A stretch of 64,000 bases of DNA, taken from assembly GCF_016773205.1 (NCBI RefSeq), contig NZ_JAETWB010000001.1, positions 186,001 to 250,000 of the forward strand, read 5' to 3'. Made by a program: the position numbers and the translations under genes. The notes beneath the pieces were generated by a model that was given only the letters and a program-made list of their open reading frames with translations, did no database searches and was not told the origin of the DNA. The stretch is from Belnapia arida. Its GTDB lineage: Bacteria > Pseudomonadota > Alphaproteobacteria > Acetobacterales > Acetobacteraceae. Positions 1 to 7,937 of the stretch are shown here, in pieces; the first letter of the stretch is position 1, and every line of letters starts with the position of its first letter.

Positions 1-276
1 GACCTCACCGGATGCACCCTGGCGACCTCCTGCGAGCCCTGCGCCCTCTGCGTCGCCGCGATGCAGATCGCCGGCATCGGGCGCGTGGTCTATGCCGCGT
101 CGCTGGCCGACAGCGCCCGGGCATTGGCCGGTGTGCCGAAGGAGCGCCGCCGCGGCGGCGATGTCGCCGCCCTCCGCCGCGAGGCCGGCGCCCCGATCGG
201 CCAGGGCCGCATCCCCGCCCGCCAGGCGCTGGTGGCGGAGGCGGTGGCGGTGTTGGAGTCCTGGGCGAGGGGCTAA
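1..276 (+). CDS. cytidine/guanine deaminase-like zinc enzyme, C-terminal part
   Basis: The reading frame is open from the first base, so the N-terminus, with the HxE half of the zinc site, lies outside the window. About 91 residues are visible. They begin with a TSCEPCALC segment, which contains the PCxxC zinc signature of the cytidine/deoxycytidylate/guanine deaminase fold. This family hydrolytically deaminates nucleobases or nucleosides in the cytoplasm. The remaining C-terminus is Ala/Arg-rich and does not identify the substrate. The stop is followed after 26 bp by a DUF3237 gene on the same strand, so the two may be co-transcribed. Guanine deaminase or a tRNA-deaminase relative are alternatives. 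Confidence 0.75.
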   Translation, partial: DLTGCTLATSCEPCALCVAAMQIAGIGRVVYAASLADSARALAGVPKERRRGGDVAALRREAGAPIGQGRIPARQALVAEAVAVLESWARG

Positions 277-302
277 CCTCCTTTCCCGGAGGACCTGCCG
301 CC

Positions 303-755
303 ATGCTCCCCAGCCTCGACTTCATTGCCGAAGCCCGCTTCGACGTCGCCGCCCCCGTCATCCTCGGCCCCGGCCCGCAGGGCGAGCGGCGCGTCGTCCC
401 GATCCTCGGCGGCCGCATCGCCGGGCCGCGGCTCGAGGGGGAGGTGCTTCCCGGCGGCACCGACCACCAGCTCATCCGACCGGACGGCGTGACGGAGATC
501 GTCGCCCGCTACACGCTCCGCCTCGTCGATGGCGCGCTGGTTCATGTCGTCAACAGCGGCCTCCGCCACGCGGCGCCGGAGGACATGGCCCGGCTGCTGC
601 GGGGCGAGCCGGTGCCGCCCGAGCGCGTTTATTTCCGCACGACACCGGTCTTCGAGACCGCTGCCCCCGCCCATGCCTGGCTGCACCGCCAGGTCTTCCT
701 CGGCTATGGCGAACGCCAGCCAAGCGCCGTCATCATCCGCATCTACGGCGCCTGA
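303..755 (+). CDS. DUF3237 family protein
   Basis: A 150-residue protein matching the DUF3237 (UPF0311) pattern: an N-terminal PSLDFIAEARFDV stretch, a GGRIAGPRLEGEVLPGG loop, a TLRLVDGALVHV strand and a C-terminal YFRTTPVFET block. The family is a small beta-barrel-like cytoplasmic protein of unknown function, often found near catabolic and Bug-type transport genes. The ATG at 303 is preceded by GGAGG about 9 bases upstream, so I chose it over in-frame upstream codons that overlap the deaminase. The gene ends 4 bp from the convergent Bug protein gene. No enzymatic role can be assigned. Confidence 0.85.
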   Translation: MLPSLDFIAEARFDVAAPVILGPGPQGERRVVPILGGRIAGPRLEGEVLPGGTDHQLIRPDGVTEIVARYTLRLVDGALVHVVNSGLRHAAPEDMARLLRGEPVPPERVYFRTTPVFETAAPAHAWLHRQVFLGYGERQPSAVIIRIYGA

Positions 756-759
756 CAGC

Positions 760-1734
760 CTATTCGATCGCCCGAAACCCCGTCGCCCGCACCACCTCCG
801 CCCAGCGCGCCGTCTCGGTCCGCATCAGCGTGGCGAAGTCCTCCCGCCCGGCCGGCGAGAGGCGGAACCCGGCCTCCTGCAGGCGGATGCGGAGCGGCGG
901 CGCCGCCATGGCTCGCAGCACCGCTGCCTCGATCTCGGCGGCGAGCGGGCCGGGAGTCGCTGCCGGGGCCACCAGCCCGAACCAAGCGCTGATCGAGAGC
1001 GCCGGCCGCCCCAGCTCCGCCATCGTGGGCACGCCGGGCAGCAAGGGGGAGCGCTCCGGCCCGGTCACCGCCAGCGCCTTCATCCGCCCTGCCTGCACAT
1101 GCGGTGCGACCGCGGCGATGCTGCCGAACATGCCCTGCACATTGCCGTTCAACAACGCGGCCACCGCATCCGCCGTCGCGCGGAAATGCACCGCCTCGAC
1201 CGTCACCCCCGCCGCCTGTCCGAGCATGGCGGCGGCGAAATGCCCGGGGCTGCCCGCGCCGAAGGTCCCCATGTAGAGCGCCCTCTGTCCCTTTCCCCAG
1301 GCGAGGTAGCCGTCGAGGTCGGCGGCCGGCAGCCCCGGCGGCACGACCAGGGCGAAATCCACCGATGCCAGCTCGGCGACGGCGGTGAAGTCCCGCGCCG
1401 GATCATAGGGCAGCCGGGCATAGGTGCTCGGCGCCATGGCGAGCTGCGCCACTTCGCCGAGCAGCAGCGTCGAGCCGTCGGGGGGCGCCGTCTTCGCCAC
1501 CTCCTGCGCCGCGATCAGCCCGCCCGCGCCCGGCTTGTTGTCGACGACGATGCCGGCCGGCCAGGCCTCCTTCATCCCCTCCGCCAGCAGCCGCCCGAGC
1601 AGGTCGGGGCCCGTTCCGGCCGGGAAGCCGAGCAGGATGCGCAGCGGCCGGTCGGGCAGCGCCGCGAACGCGGGGAAGGGGAGGGCAGCCGCGCCGGCGA
1701 GCAGGGCACGCCGCCCCAAAGGACGCTGGAACAT
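760..1734 (-). CDS. Bug/TctC family periplasmic substrate-binding protein
   Basis: A 324-residue solute-binding protein of the tripartite tricarboxylate transporter (Bug) family. The N-terminus has two arginines followed by a hydrophobic stretch ending in AFA, a typical export signal. The mature part opens with PDRPLRILLGFPAGTGPD, the family's hallmark ligand-loop region, followed by a DNKPGAGG motif. Such proteins bind carboxylates and related solutes in the periplasm. The partner TctA/TctB membrane subunits are absent, as is common for orphan Bug proteins. The ATG at 1734 has a GGGAGGAG ribosome site; an upstream ATG in frame is less likely. The gene follows otnC on the same strand after 80 bp, so an acid-sugar or tetronate ligand is conceivable but unproven. 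Confidence 0.9.
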   Translation of the reverse strand: MFQRPLGRRALLAGAAALPFPAFAALPDRPLRILLGFPAGTGPDLLGRLLAEGMKEAWPAGIVVDNKPGAGGLIAAQEVAKTAPPDGSTLLLGEVAQLAMAPSTYARLPYDPARDFTAVAELASVDFALVVPPGLPAADLDGYLAWGKGQRALYMGTFGAGSPGHFAAAMLGQAAGVTVEAVHFRATADAVAALLNGNVQGMFGSIAAVAPHVQAGRMKALAVTGPERSPLLPGVPTMAELGRPALSISAWFGLVAPAATPGPLAAEIEAAVLRAMAAPPLRIRLQEAGFRLSPAGREDFATLMRTETARWAEVVRATGFRAIE

Positions 1735-1814
1735 GGACGGGACTCCTCCCGGGCGCCAAGCGCCTCGTTTCGTTGCCAAGGGAGGCAAGCAAAGCCGACC
1801 GGGAGGGTCAACCG

Positions 1815-2447
1815 CTACCCGAAGGTCCCGAGCAGGTCCTCCACCTGCGCCGCGGTCAGCTCGCGTGCACCCTGCCCGCGGAGCATGAGGGCGAGCTTGG
1901 CGGCTTCCTCCAGCTCCTCCGCCGCATAGACCGCATCGTCGAGCGTCTTTCCGCTGACGACCGGCCCATGATTGGCCAACAGCACCGCCCGCGCATCCCG
2001 GGCCGCCGCGGCGATGGCCGGCTCCATCGCCGCGTCGCCCGGCCGGTAGTAGGGAACGACCGGCAGCACCCGACCGATGCGCATGACGAAATAGGGCGTC
2101 AACGGCGGGATCGGCGCCGCCTCTCCAGGCGCGGCGAGACAGGCGATTGCCGTCGCATGGGTCGAATGCAGATGCACCACCGCGCCCGCCTCCGGCCGCG
2201 CATCGAGGAAGGCGCGGTGCATGAAGACCTCCTTCGAGGGCTTGTCGCCGGAGACATGCCGGTACTCCCGGTCCAGCTTGCTGATCCGCGCCGGGTCGAG
2301 CCGGCCGAGGCAGGAATTGGTCGGGGTGATGAGGAAGCCGTCCGGCAGCCGGACGCTGATGTTCCCCGCCGAGCCCACCGAGAAGCCGCGCCCGAAGAGC
2401 AGCCGCCCATGCGCCGCGATCGCCTCGCGGATCTCCGCCTCACTCAT
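1815..2447 (-). CDS. otnC: 3-oxo-tetronate 4-phosphate decarboxylase (class II aldolase)
   Basis: A 210-residue class II aldolase/adducin-fold protein. It shows GRGFSVGSAGNISVRL near the N-terminus and the metal-binding HLHSTHA block around residues 92-98. A later NHG supplies the third metal ligand. In the OtnK/OtnC pathway this enzyme decarboxylates 3-oxo-tetronate 4-phosphate to dihydroxyacetone phosphate. The start ATG overlaps the stop of the preceding kinase gene by 4 bp (ATGA), which implies translational coupling and supports the pathway assignment. A generic L-fuculose-phosphate-aldolase-like activity is the alternative if the kinase neighbour were ignored. Confidence 0.88.
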   Translation of the reverse strand: MSEAEIREAIAAHGRLLFGRGFSVGSAGNISVRLPDGFLITPTNSCLGRLDPARISKLDREYRHVSGDKPSKEVFMHRAFLDARPEAGAVVHLHSTHATAIACLAAPGEAAPIPPLTPYFVMRIGRVLPVVPYYRPGDAAMEPAIAAAARDARAVLLANHGPVVSGKTLDDAVYAAEELEEAAKLALMLRGQGARELTAAQVEDLLGTFG

Positions 2448-3697
2448 TGGCCGAACGCTTTCAGGAAGAAGTCCCGCGCGCCGAAATTGCCCGACTTCAG
2501 GGCGAGATGCAGCCCCGGCACCTCGGCGAAGGTCCAGGGCACGCCGGGATCGATCTCCGCCCCGATGCGGAGGCTCCGCACCCCGAGCCGCGACACGACG
2601 GCCCCCGAGGTCTCGCCCCCCGCGACCACCAGCCGCCCGGCGCCCTGCGCCACCAGCGCCTCGGCGATGCCGGCCAGCACCTCCTCGACCAGCGCCCCCG
2701 CCTTCTCCCGACCGAGCCGGGCCTGCAAGGCCTGCACCTTCTCGGGCGGCGCGGAAGCCGCGATCACCACCGGCGCCTCGCCGAGCTTGTCCCCCGCCCA
2801 GTCCAGCGCCTGCCGCTGCAAGGCCGCGACATCCGGCGTGGCGAGCACGTCGAGCTCCAGCGTATGCGCATGATCCCGCGCATAGCCGATCTGCCCGAGC
2901 GTCGCCCGCGAGCAGGAGCCGGCCAGCACCACCGCATGCCCCCGCATCGGCGGCAGCTCCGCCGCCCCGGCGCCACGCTCCGGCAGCAGTCCCTCGCGGC
3001 GGAAATTGGCCGGCAGCCCCATCGCCACGCCGGAGCCTCCAGTGATCAGCGCATGCCCCGCCGCCGCCTCGCCGATGGCAAGGAGATGCGCGTCGGTCAC
3101 TGCATCGACGATCGCATAGCGCCGCCCGCCCTCCTTCAGCCCGGTCATGGCGCGGCGGATCGCCACCGCGCCCTGCTCGACCGTGGCGAAGGGCACCAGC
3201 CCCACCGTCCCATCCGTCTGCCGCGACAGCACGCGGACCAGGTTGGCATCCCGCATCGGCGTCAGCGGATGGTTCTCCATGCCGCTCTCGTTCAGCAGCG
3301 CGCCGCCGACGAAGAGGTGCCCCTGGTAGACCGTCCGCCCATTGGTCGGGAAAGCCGGGTTGGCCAGGGCGAAGCCGCAATCCAGCCGCCGCACCAGCGC
3401 ATCCGCGACGGGGCCGATATTCCCCGCATCGGTGCTGTCGAAGGTCGAGCAGTATTTGAAGAAGATCTGCCGCGCTCCCGCCCGCAGCAGCGCCTCGCAG
3501 GCGGCGAGGCTCTCGCCGACCGCCTCGGCGACGGGTGCCGTCCGCGACTTCAGCGCGACGATGACGGCATCCGCCTCCGGCAGGGGGCCGTCCGGGACGC
3601 CGATCACCTGCACCGCCGTCATGCCGCCCTTCACCAGCGTATTCGCGAGATCGGTGGCGCCGGTGAAATCATCGGCGATGCAGCCGAGCAGCGGCAT
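2444..3697 (-). CDS. otnK: 3-oxo-tetronate kinase (four-carbon acid sugar kinase)
   Basis: A 417-residue kinase of the former DUF1537 (four-carbon acid sugar kinase) family. The N-terminal domain carries the diagnostic ADDFTGATD motif and the C-terminal nucleotide-binding domain ends with VAGGETSGAVV. It should phosphorylate 3-oxo-tetronate at O4 before OtnC decarboxylation. I start it at the ATG at 3697, preceded by GGGAGGG; the open frame upstream is out of character. The stop overlaps otnC by 4 bp. The OtnI isomerase and the tetronate dehydrogenase are not visible here. The five-gene glycosyltransferase/methyltransferase cluster ends 51 bp upstream on the same strand, so read-through is possible. 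Confidence 0.9.
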   Translation of the reverse strand: MPLLGCIADDFTGATDLANTLVKGGMTAVQVIGVPDGPLPEADAVIVALKSRTAPVAEAVGESLAACEALLRAGARQIFFKYCSTFDSTDAGNIGPVADALVRRLDCGFALANPAFPTNGRTVYQGHLFVGGALLNESGMENHPLTPMRDANLVRVLSRQTDGTVGLVPFATVEQGAVAIRRAMTGLKEGGRRYAIVDAVTDAHLLAIGEAAAGHALITGGSGVAMGLPANFRREGLLPERGAGAAELPPMRGHAVVLAGSCSRATLGQIGYARDHAHTLELDVLATPDVAALQRQALDWAGDKLGEAPVVIAASAPPEKVQALQARLGREKAGALVEEVLAGIAEALVAQGAGRLVVAGGETSGAVVSRLGVRSLRIGAEIDPGVPWTFAEVPGLHLALKSGNFGARDFFLKAFGQ

Positions 3698-3748
3698 GAC
3701 GAGGCCCTCCCTGTGGTCGGGCCACACTCCGCGAAGCGCCGCGGCCTT

Positions 3749-4651
3749 TCAACCCCGCCCTTTGGGGAGTGCGAGCACGTCCCGATGCCCGATGCGCACG
3801 GCGAGGTTCCGCCCCGCCACCTGGTCGAGCCGCGCCTCCATCCAGGCCTCGATCCGACGGTCGCCGCGCCGGTCCTGCTGCCGCGCCGCCTCCGCATGCC
3901 CGATCACGAGCTCGGCGAGGAACCGCCCCGCCGCCTCGCCCATCCCCGGCATCTGAGTGACGCCCCGTCCGCGCACCACCCAGTCGCTGGGGGCGCTCCG
4001 GACGTCGAAGCCCTGCGCCCCGAACGCCTCCGCGATCACCCCCGGCGCCCTCGCCCCGAGCGCAATCCCGGAGAAACCCTTGTCGCGCCCCTGGTCGCGG
4101 CGGAACCCCGCCGCCACCGCATGATCCGCCGGATGCGGCGGCAGGAAGCGCTCCCGCCCGTCGACGCAGAGCGCGGCATAGAAAGGCACCCGCAGCGCCC
4201 CCGCCATCCGCTCCACCCAGCCGCGCGAGACGAGATCGGCCAGCGCCGAGCAGACCACCGCATCGGCATTGGCGAGCGGCAGCCCGCGCGGCGCCTCGGC
4301 CAGGTCGGCGATGACCGTCTCCACCCGCCAGGCCCCGCCCGGCGCATGGACCAGCAGCGTCCGCTTGTTGGGGAAGGAAACGGTGTAGCCCACCGCCCCC
4401 GCCCGGTCGGCGATGGTGTCGTAGGCCGCCTCCAGCAGCTCCCGGTCCGCATCCACCAGGGTCCAGGCCTGGGCCCGCCCGAGCCGGGGCGCGATGAAGC
4501 GCAGCAGGCTGCCCGTGCCCGCGCCGAGGTCGAGGAAGCGCGGCCGTGCCGGCAGCCGCGCCAGCAGCCGGTCCACCAATGCCTCGTTGCGCGCCACGGC
4601 ATCGAAGGGCTCACGCAGGTCGAGCCAGTCGAGATCGAAGGCCTCGGTCAT
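3749..4651 (-). CDS. class I SAM-dependent methyltransferase
   Basis: A 300-residue Rossmann-fold methyltransferase. Motif I is FLDLGAGTGSLLRFI near residues 39-53, followed by an acidic VDAD at the end of strand 2, which is the usual SAM-ribose ligand. The C-terminal third is variable and gives no substrate. The ATG overlaps the stop of the upstream glycosyltransferase by 4 bp (ATGA). It is the last gene of a coupled run: RibD-like reductase, MDR dehydrogenase, PTPS-like protein, glycosyltransferase, methyltransferase. A tailoring methylation of a glycosylated small molecule is the inference; the target is unknown. Confidence 0.85.
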   Translation of the reverse strand: MTEAFDLDWLDLREPFDAVARNEALVDRLLARLPARPRFLDLGAGTGSLLRFIAPRLGRAQAWTLVDADRELLEAAYDTIADRAGAVGYTVSFPNKRTLLVHAPGGAWRVETVIADLAEAPRGLPLANADAVVCSALADLVSRGWVERMAGALRVPFYAALCVDGRERFLPPHPADHAVAAGFRRDQGRDKGFSGIALGARAPGVIAEAFGAQGFDVRSAPSDWVVRGRGVTQMPGMGEAAGRFLAELVIGHAEAARQQDRRGDRRIEAWMEARLDQVAGRNLAVRIGHRDVLALPKGRG

Positions 4652-5679
4652 GCCCGCCCCATCTCGCTGAGGAAGGCCGCCGCCCGGTCATCCCAGCGCG
4701 GCAGGCGCTGTCCCGCCGCCCAGGCCGCTTCCGCCATCGCCTGGCGCAGCTCGGTGTCGAAGAGCACCCGCCGCAGCGCTTTGGTCAGCGAGACGGCGTC
4801 CCCCGGCGGCGAGACGCTTCCCGCTTCCAGCGGCACGAGATCGCCAAGCGCGCCGCCCGCGGTGACGGAGACCGGCAGGCCGCGCGCCAGCGCCTCGGCC
4901 ACCGCCATCCCGTAGCCTTCCCATCGCGAGGCGAGGGCGAAGACATCCGACCGGTCGTAGAGCGCCTCCAGCGCCTCCCCCGTCACCTCGCCGGCGAACT
5001 CGACCCGCCCCGCGAGCCCCAGCTCCTCGGCCAGCGCCCCGAGCCCCGTGGCATGGACCGCATCCCGCGCCGCCCCGACGATGGTGAGCCGCCAGTCCAC
5101 ATCCGGGATGCCGGCCAGCGCGCGCAGCAGCAGGTCATGCCCCTTGCGGGGGATCAGCGTCCCGACCGAGAGCACCGCCACCCCGGGCCCGCCCGAGCCC
5201 CGCGCCCGCGGCGCCGGATCCGTCCCCGGCTCGACCACGCCGACGCGCCCGGCCTCCACCGCGAAATCCCGTACCAGCCGGTCTGCCGTCAGCCGCGAGG
5301 TCGCCACCAGCCGCGCCATCCGCTGGAACAGCCCGCCCTCGATTGCCCGCAGCGCCTCCCGCTGCGACGTCTCGCCCTCGAGCGCGGTCGGATGATGGAT
5401 CAACGCCACCGCCCGCCGCGCTGCCAACGTGTCGGCCAGCGGCGCGAAGGCCGGCAGGCCCAGCCCGTCGATGATGATCCGCGCGCCCTGCGGCAGCGCA
5501 TCGAGCGCCGCCCGCGCCGACGCTTCTGCCTCGGCATCCGGCAGCGGATGCCGCCCCGCCAGCTCCACCACCTCGACCCTCTCGCCGAGCGTCCGAAGGC
5601 CCTCGACCAGCCGCCGGTCGTAGCCATACCCGCCCGAGATCGTCCCGAACGGCCCCGGCACCAGCAAGGCGATGCTCAC
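4648..5679 (-). CDS. GT-B glycosyltransferase, family 4 type
   Basis: A 343-residue GT-B fold glycosyltransferase. The N-terminal domain begins with PGPFGTISGGYGYDRRL, where the Gly-rich loop faces the acceptor. The C-terminal domain contains SVGTLIPRKGHDLLLRAL and the retaining-enzyme E-x7-E motif in EGYGMAVAEAL. It starts with GTG and overlaps the preceding PTPS-like gene by 4 bp (GTGA). Its position inside a run of GTP-derived-cofactor-like enzymes suggests a small-molecule acceptor, not a polysaccharide. That is an inference from context only. Confidence 0.88.
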   Translation of the reverse strand: MSIALLVPGPFGTISGGYGYDRRLVEGLRTLGERVEVVELAGRHPLPDAEAEASARAALDALPQGARIIIDGLGLPAFAPLADTLAARRAVALIHHPTALEGETSQREALRAIEGGLFQRMARLVATSRLTADRLVRDFAVEAGRVGVVEPGTDPAPRARGSGGPGVAVLSVGTLIPRKGHDLLLRALAGIPDVDWRLTIVGAARDAVHATGLGALAEELGLAGRVEFAGEVTGEALEALYDRSDVFALASRWEGYGMAVAEALARGLPVSVTAGGALGDLVPLEAGSVSPPGDAVSLTKALRRVLFDTELRQAMAEAAWAAGQRLPRWDDRAAAFLSEMGRA

Positions 5680-6077
5680 GCGACCGGCCCCTCATAGGCC
5701 GCCCATGCATTCGGGCTTTCCCGCAGCAGCACCTTGAGCCCCGTCACATTCGCCGCCTGCGGCCCAAGCTTCCCCGCCTTCAGCGCCGCAACCAGCAGCC
5801 CATGGATGTGCTGGCAAAGAAATTCCGTCGTCGTGTTCAACCCGGCGAATTCCGGCTCCGCATCCAGGTTCCGGTAGTCGAGCCCGTCTAGCGCGCGCCG
5901 CAGCTCCACCTTGGCGAGCCCGATATCCACCAGCAGGTGCAGCGCATCGAGCCGCTCGGCGCGGAACTCCGCTTCCACCGCGAAGGTCGCCCCGTGCAGC
6001 CGCTGCGCCGGGCCGAATTCCGCCCCGCGGAAGCTGTGCGCCACCATGATGTGGTCGCAAACGGTCAGGCTGAACAT
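5676..6077 (-). CDS. 6-pyruvoyl-tetrahydropterin synthase/QueD-like protein with degenerate active site
   Basis: A 133-residue T-fold protein, about the usual QueD/PTPS length. The N-terminal His (VAHSF) and the first His of the zinc motif are present (RLHGATF). The canonical HGH is changed to HGA, so the third zinc ligand is missing. The usual catalytic Cys just before HGH is not seen, and the LDH block carrying the catalytic His reads LDY. The expected C-terminal PTxEN block is NTTTEFLCQHI. Classical 6-carboxytetrahydropterin synthase chemistry is therefore doubtful. The gene lies 6 bp after the MDR dehydrogenase and overlaps the glycosyltransferase start, which fixes its place in the cluster. 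Confidence 0.8.
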   Translation of the reverse strand: MFSLTVCDHIMVAHSFRGAEFGPAQRLHGATFAVEAEFRAERLDALHLLVDIGLAKVELRRALDGLDYRNLDAEPEFAGLNTTTEFLCQHIHGLLVAALKAGKLGPQAANVTGLKVLLRESPNAWAAYEGPVA

Positions 6078-6083
6078 GTCGGG

Positions 6084-7055
6084 TCACTCACCATAGAGGA
6101 TCGTCGGGCAGGGCCAGATGGCCTCTCCCTCCAGCAGCCCGGGCAGGGCTTCCGGCAAATCGTCGAAGCGGACCGGCGGCGCCAGCAGCGCGTCGAGCCG
6201 CGCATCCTCCAGCAAGGCGAGGGCGAGCGCCAGCCGCTCCGCATGGGTCCTGCGGCCGCGCATTGCCGGCGCCACCTGTCCGACCTGGCTTGAGACGAGC
6301 GAGAGCCGCCGCGCGTGGAAGGCCTCGCCGAGCGGCAGGCTCACCGGTCGGTCGCCATACCAGCTTGCCTCGACGATCCGCGCCTCGAAGGCGGCCCGCT
6401 CCAGCCCGAGCCGCAGCCCGGCCGGGTTGCCGCTCGCATGGATGACGAGCTCCCACCCTTCGGCCACGGCCTCCGGCGCCGCGAAGCCCGCCCCGAGCGA
6501 GGCCGCCAGCCCCGCCCGCGCCGGATCGGTATCGCAGAGCACCGCCTCCACCCCGGGGATGCGCCCGAGCAGCGCCGCCACCAGCAGGCCGACGACGCCC
6601 GCGCCGATGACGAGCACCCGCTCCCCCAGCACCGGCCGTGCGTCCCAGAGTATGTTGAGCGCAGTCTCCATATTGGCCGCCAGCACCGCGCGCAGGTTCG
6701 GCACGCCATCCGGCACCGGGATGCACATCGCGGCTGGCGCCACGAAGCGTTCCTGATGCGGATGCAGGCAGAAGACCCGCTGGCCGAGCAGTGCCGCCGG
6801 CCCGTCCTCGACGACGCCAACCGCCGCATAGCCGTACTTGACGGGGAAGGGGAATGCGCCCGCCATCAGCGGCGCCCGCATCGCCGCCCACTGGCTCTCC
6901 GGCACCCGGCCGCCGAGCACCAGCCGCTCCGTTCCGCGCGAAACCCCGCTCGCCAGCATCCTGACCAGCGCCTCGCCCGACCCCGGCGGCGCCAGCGCCT
7001 CCTCGCGCAGCTCGGCCACGCCCGGCGCCACGGACCACAAAGCCCTGGCCTTCAC
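6084..7055 (-). CDS. MDR-family zinc-binding-type dehydrogenase (BchC-like branch)
   Basis: A 323-residue medium-chain dehydrogenase/reductase. The nucleotide-binding domain has VLVIGAGVVGLLVAALLG. The N-terminal domain has SGVSRGTE in place of the usual GxCGTD, so the catalytic-zinc Cys is absent. This SRGTE form resembles the BchC-like branch. KYGYAAVGVVE and HPHQERFV are also characteristic. The start is GTG at 7055, which overlaps the stop of the RibD-like gene by 4 bp (GTGA). It probably oxidises or reduces an alcohol/carbonyl on the product of the upstream reductase. The substrate is unknown, and no bacteriochlorophyll genes accompany it. Confidence 0.85.
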   Translation of the reverse strand: MKARALWSVAPGVAELREEALAPPGSGEALVRMLASGVSRGTERLVLGGRVPESQWAAMRAPLMAGAFPFPVKYGYAAVGVVEDGPAALLGQRVFCLHPHQERFVAPAAMCIPVPDGVPNLRAVLAANMETALNILWDARPVLGERVLVIGAGVVGLLVAALLGRIPGVEAVLCDTDPARAGLAASLGAGFAAPEAVAEGWELVIHASGNPAGLRLGLERAAFEARIVEASWYGDRPVSLPLGEAFHARRLSLVSSQVGQVAPAMRGRRTHAERLALALALLEDARLDALLAPPVRFDDLPEALPGLLEGEAIWPCPTILYGE

Positions 7056-7837
7056 CGGCACACTCCGGGCCGCACCCGGTCCAGTGCGATGTCGAACAGC
7101 ACGTCCGGTGGCAGCGCATGCACCGTCCAGGCGAAGCGCAGCCCATCGGCGATGCGCGCCGCCTCCGGCAGGGTGAAGGCTGGGATGCCGGAGCCGAGCA
7201 GCACCGGCGCCACCGTCACGTGCAGCCGGTCGAGGCAGCCCGCGGCCAGGAAGCGGCTGACCGTCACCCCGCCGCCCTCGACGAAGATCCGCCGCAATCC
7301 CCGCGCCGCCAGCGCCGTGAGGATTGCCGGCACGCTCAGCCCGCCATGCGCCGGGTCGCGCGGCAGGCGGACCACCTCGGCGATGCCCAGCCTGTCGCCC
7401 CCAGGCGCATCCCCGGCCGCCAGCAGCAGGGTCGGCGGCCCCTCCCGGAACACACGGTACTCCGCTGAAAGCCGCCGCTCGGTGTCCAGCACCACCCGCA
7501 CCGGGTCCGGCCCGATGCATTCCCGCGTCGTCAGCCTCGGATCGTCATGGCGGATCGTCCCCGCGCCCACCACCACGGCATCGCAGAGCGCCCGCAGTCG
7601 GTGGGTATGGAGGATGTCTCCCTCGCCCCCGATCCATTGCGAGGAGCCCGAGGCGGTGGCGATTCGCCCATCCAGGGTCTGCGCCAGGCGACCGATGACG
7701 AGGCAACCATCCGCCGCGAGGGGCGGCGCGAGCAGGGGGGCGAACAGCGCCCCGAGCCCGCCCATGGGGGGAGCCGCGCCGCCGTCGCGCGCCGCCAGCA
7801 CCCCCTCCCACTCCGGAATCGCCTGCAGTCCGTCCAT
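7052..7837 (-). CDS. RibD C-terminal-domain reductase
   Basis: A 261-residue protein whose core (from about residue 42) is the dihydrofolate-reductase-like RibD reductase domain. It shows RLAQTLDGRIAT, VVVGAGTIRHDDPRLT and RRIFVEGGGVTVSRFL. The family reduces the ribosyl group of aminopyrimidine intermediates with NADPH. There is no deaminase domain, so this is a stand-alone reductase, and it need not serve riboflavin synthesis. I start it at ATG 7837 because upstream residues are Arg/Ser-rich read-through of the overlapping region. No strong ribosome site is visible. It is the first gene of the coupled five-gene run and has its own 100-bp upstream gap. Confidence 0.85.
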   Translation of the reverse strand: MDGLQAIPEWEGVLAARDGGAAPPMGGLGALFAPLLAPPLAADGCLVIGRLAQTLDGRIATASGSSQWIGGEGDILHTHRLRALCDAVVVGAGTIRHDDPRLTTRECIGPDPVRVVLDTERRLSAEYRVFREGPPTLLLAAGDAPGGDRLGIAEVVRLPRDPAHGGLSVPAILTALAARGLRRIFVEGGGVTVSRFLAAGCLDRLHVTVAPVLLGSGIPAFTLPEAARIADGLRFAWTVHALPPDVLFDIALDRVRPGVCR

Positions 7838-7892
7838 TGCGATAGCGAAGATGCCGGAACTGCGCGCAGGGCGCCAGCACGACCGGCTGGAG

Positions 7893-7903
7893 CGTGATTC
7901 ACG
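7893..7903. promoter_or_regulatory. 11-bp palindrome upstream of the RibD-like cluster
   Basis: CGTGATTCACG is a perfect inverted repeat (5-bp arms, one central base). It lies in the 100-bp gap before the five-gene cluster, about 55 bp upstream of the RibD-like start. It could be an operator, but no promoter hexamers are convincing beside it and no family is suggested by the sequence. Confidence 0.22.
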
Positions 7904-7937
7904 TCCCCTGGCCGTTTCAGCCTTCGGCGATCGCGCC

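Noticed and set aside
2447-4915. An 822-codon open frame on the plus strand
   Set aside because: Antisense to otnK, the methyltransferase and part of the glycosyltransferase, which all have clear motifs; the composition is Arg/His/Pro-rich.
7052-7837. RibD without deaminase domain as a broken gene
   Set aside because: Stand-alone RibD reductase domains are common, and the frame is intact and coupled to the next gene.
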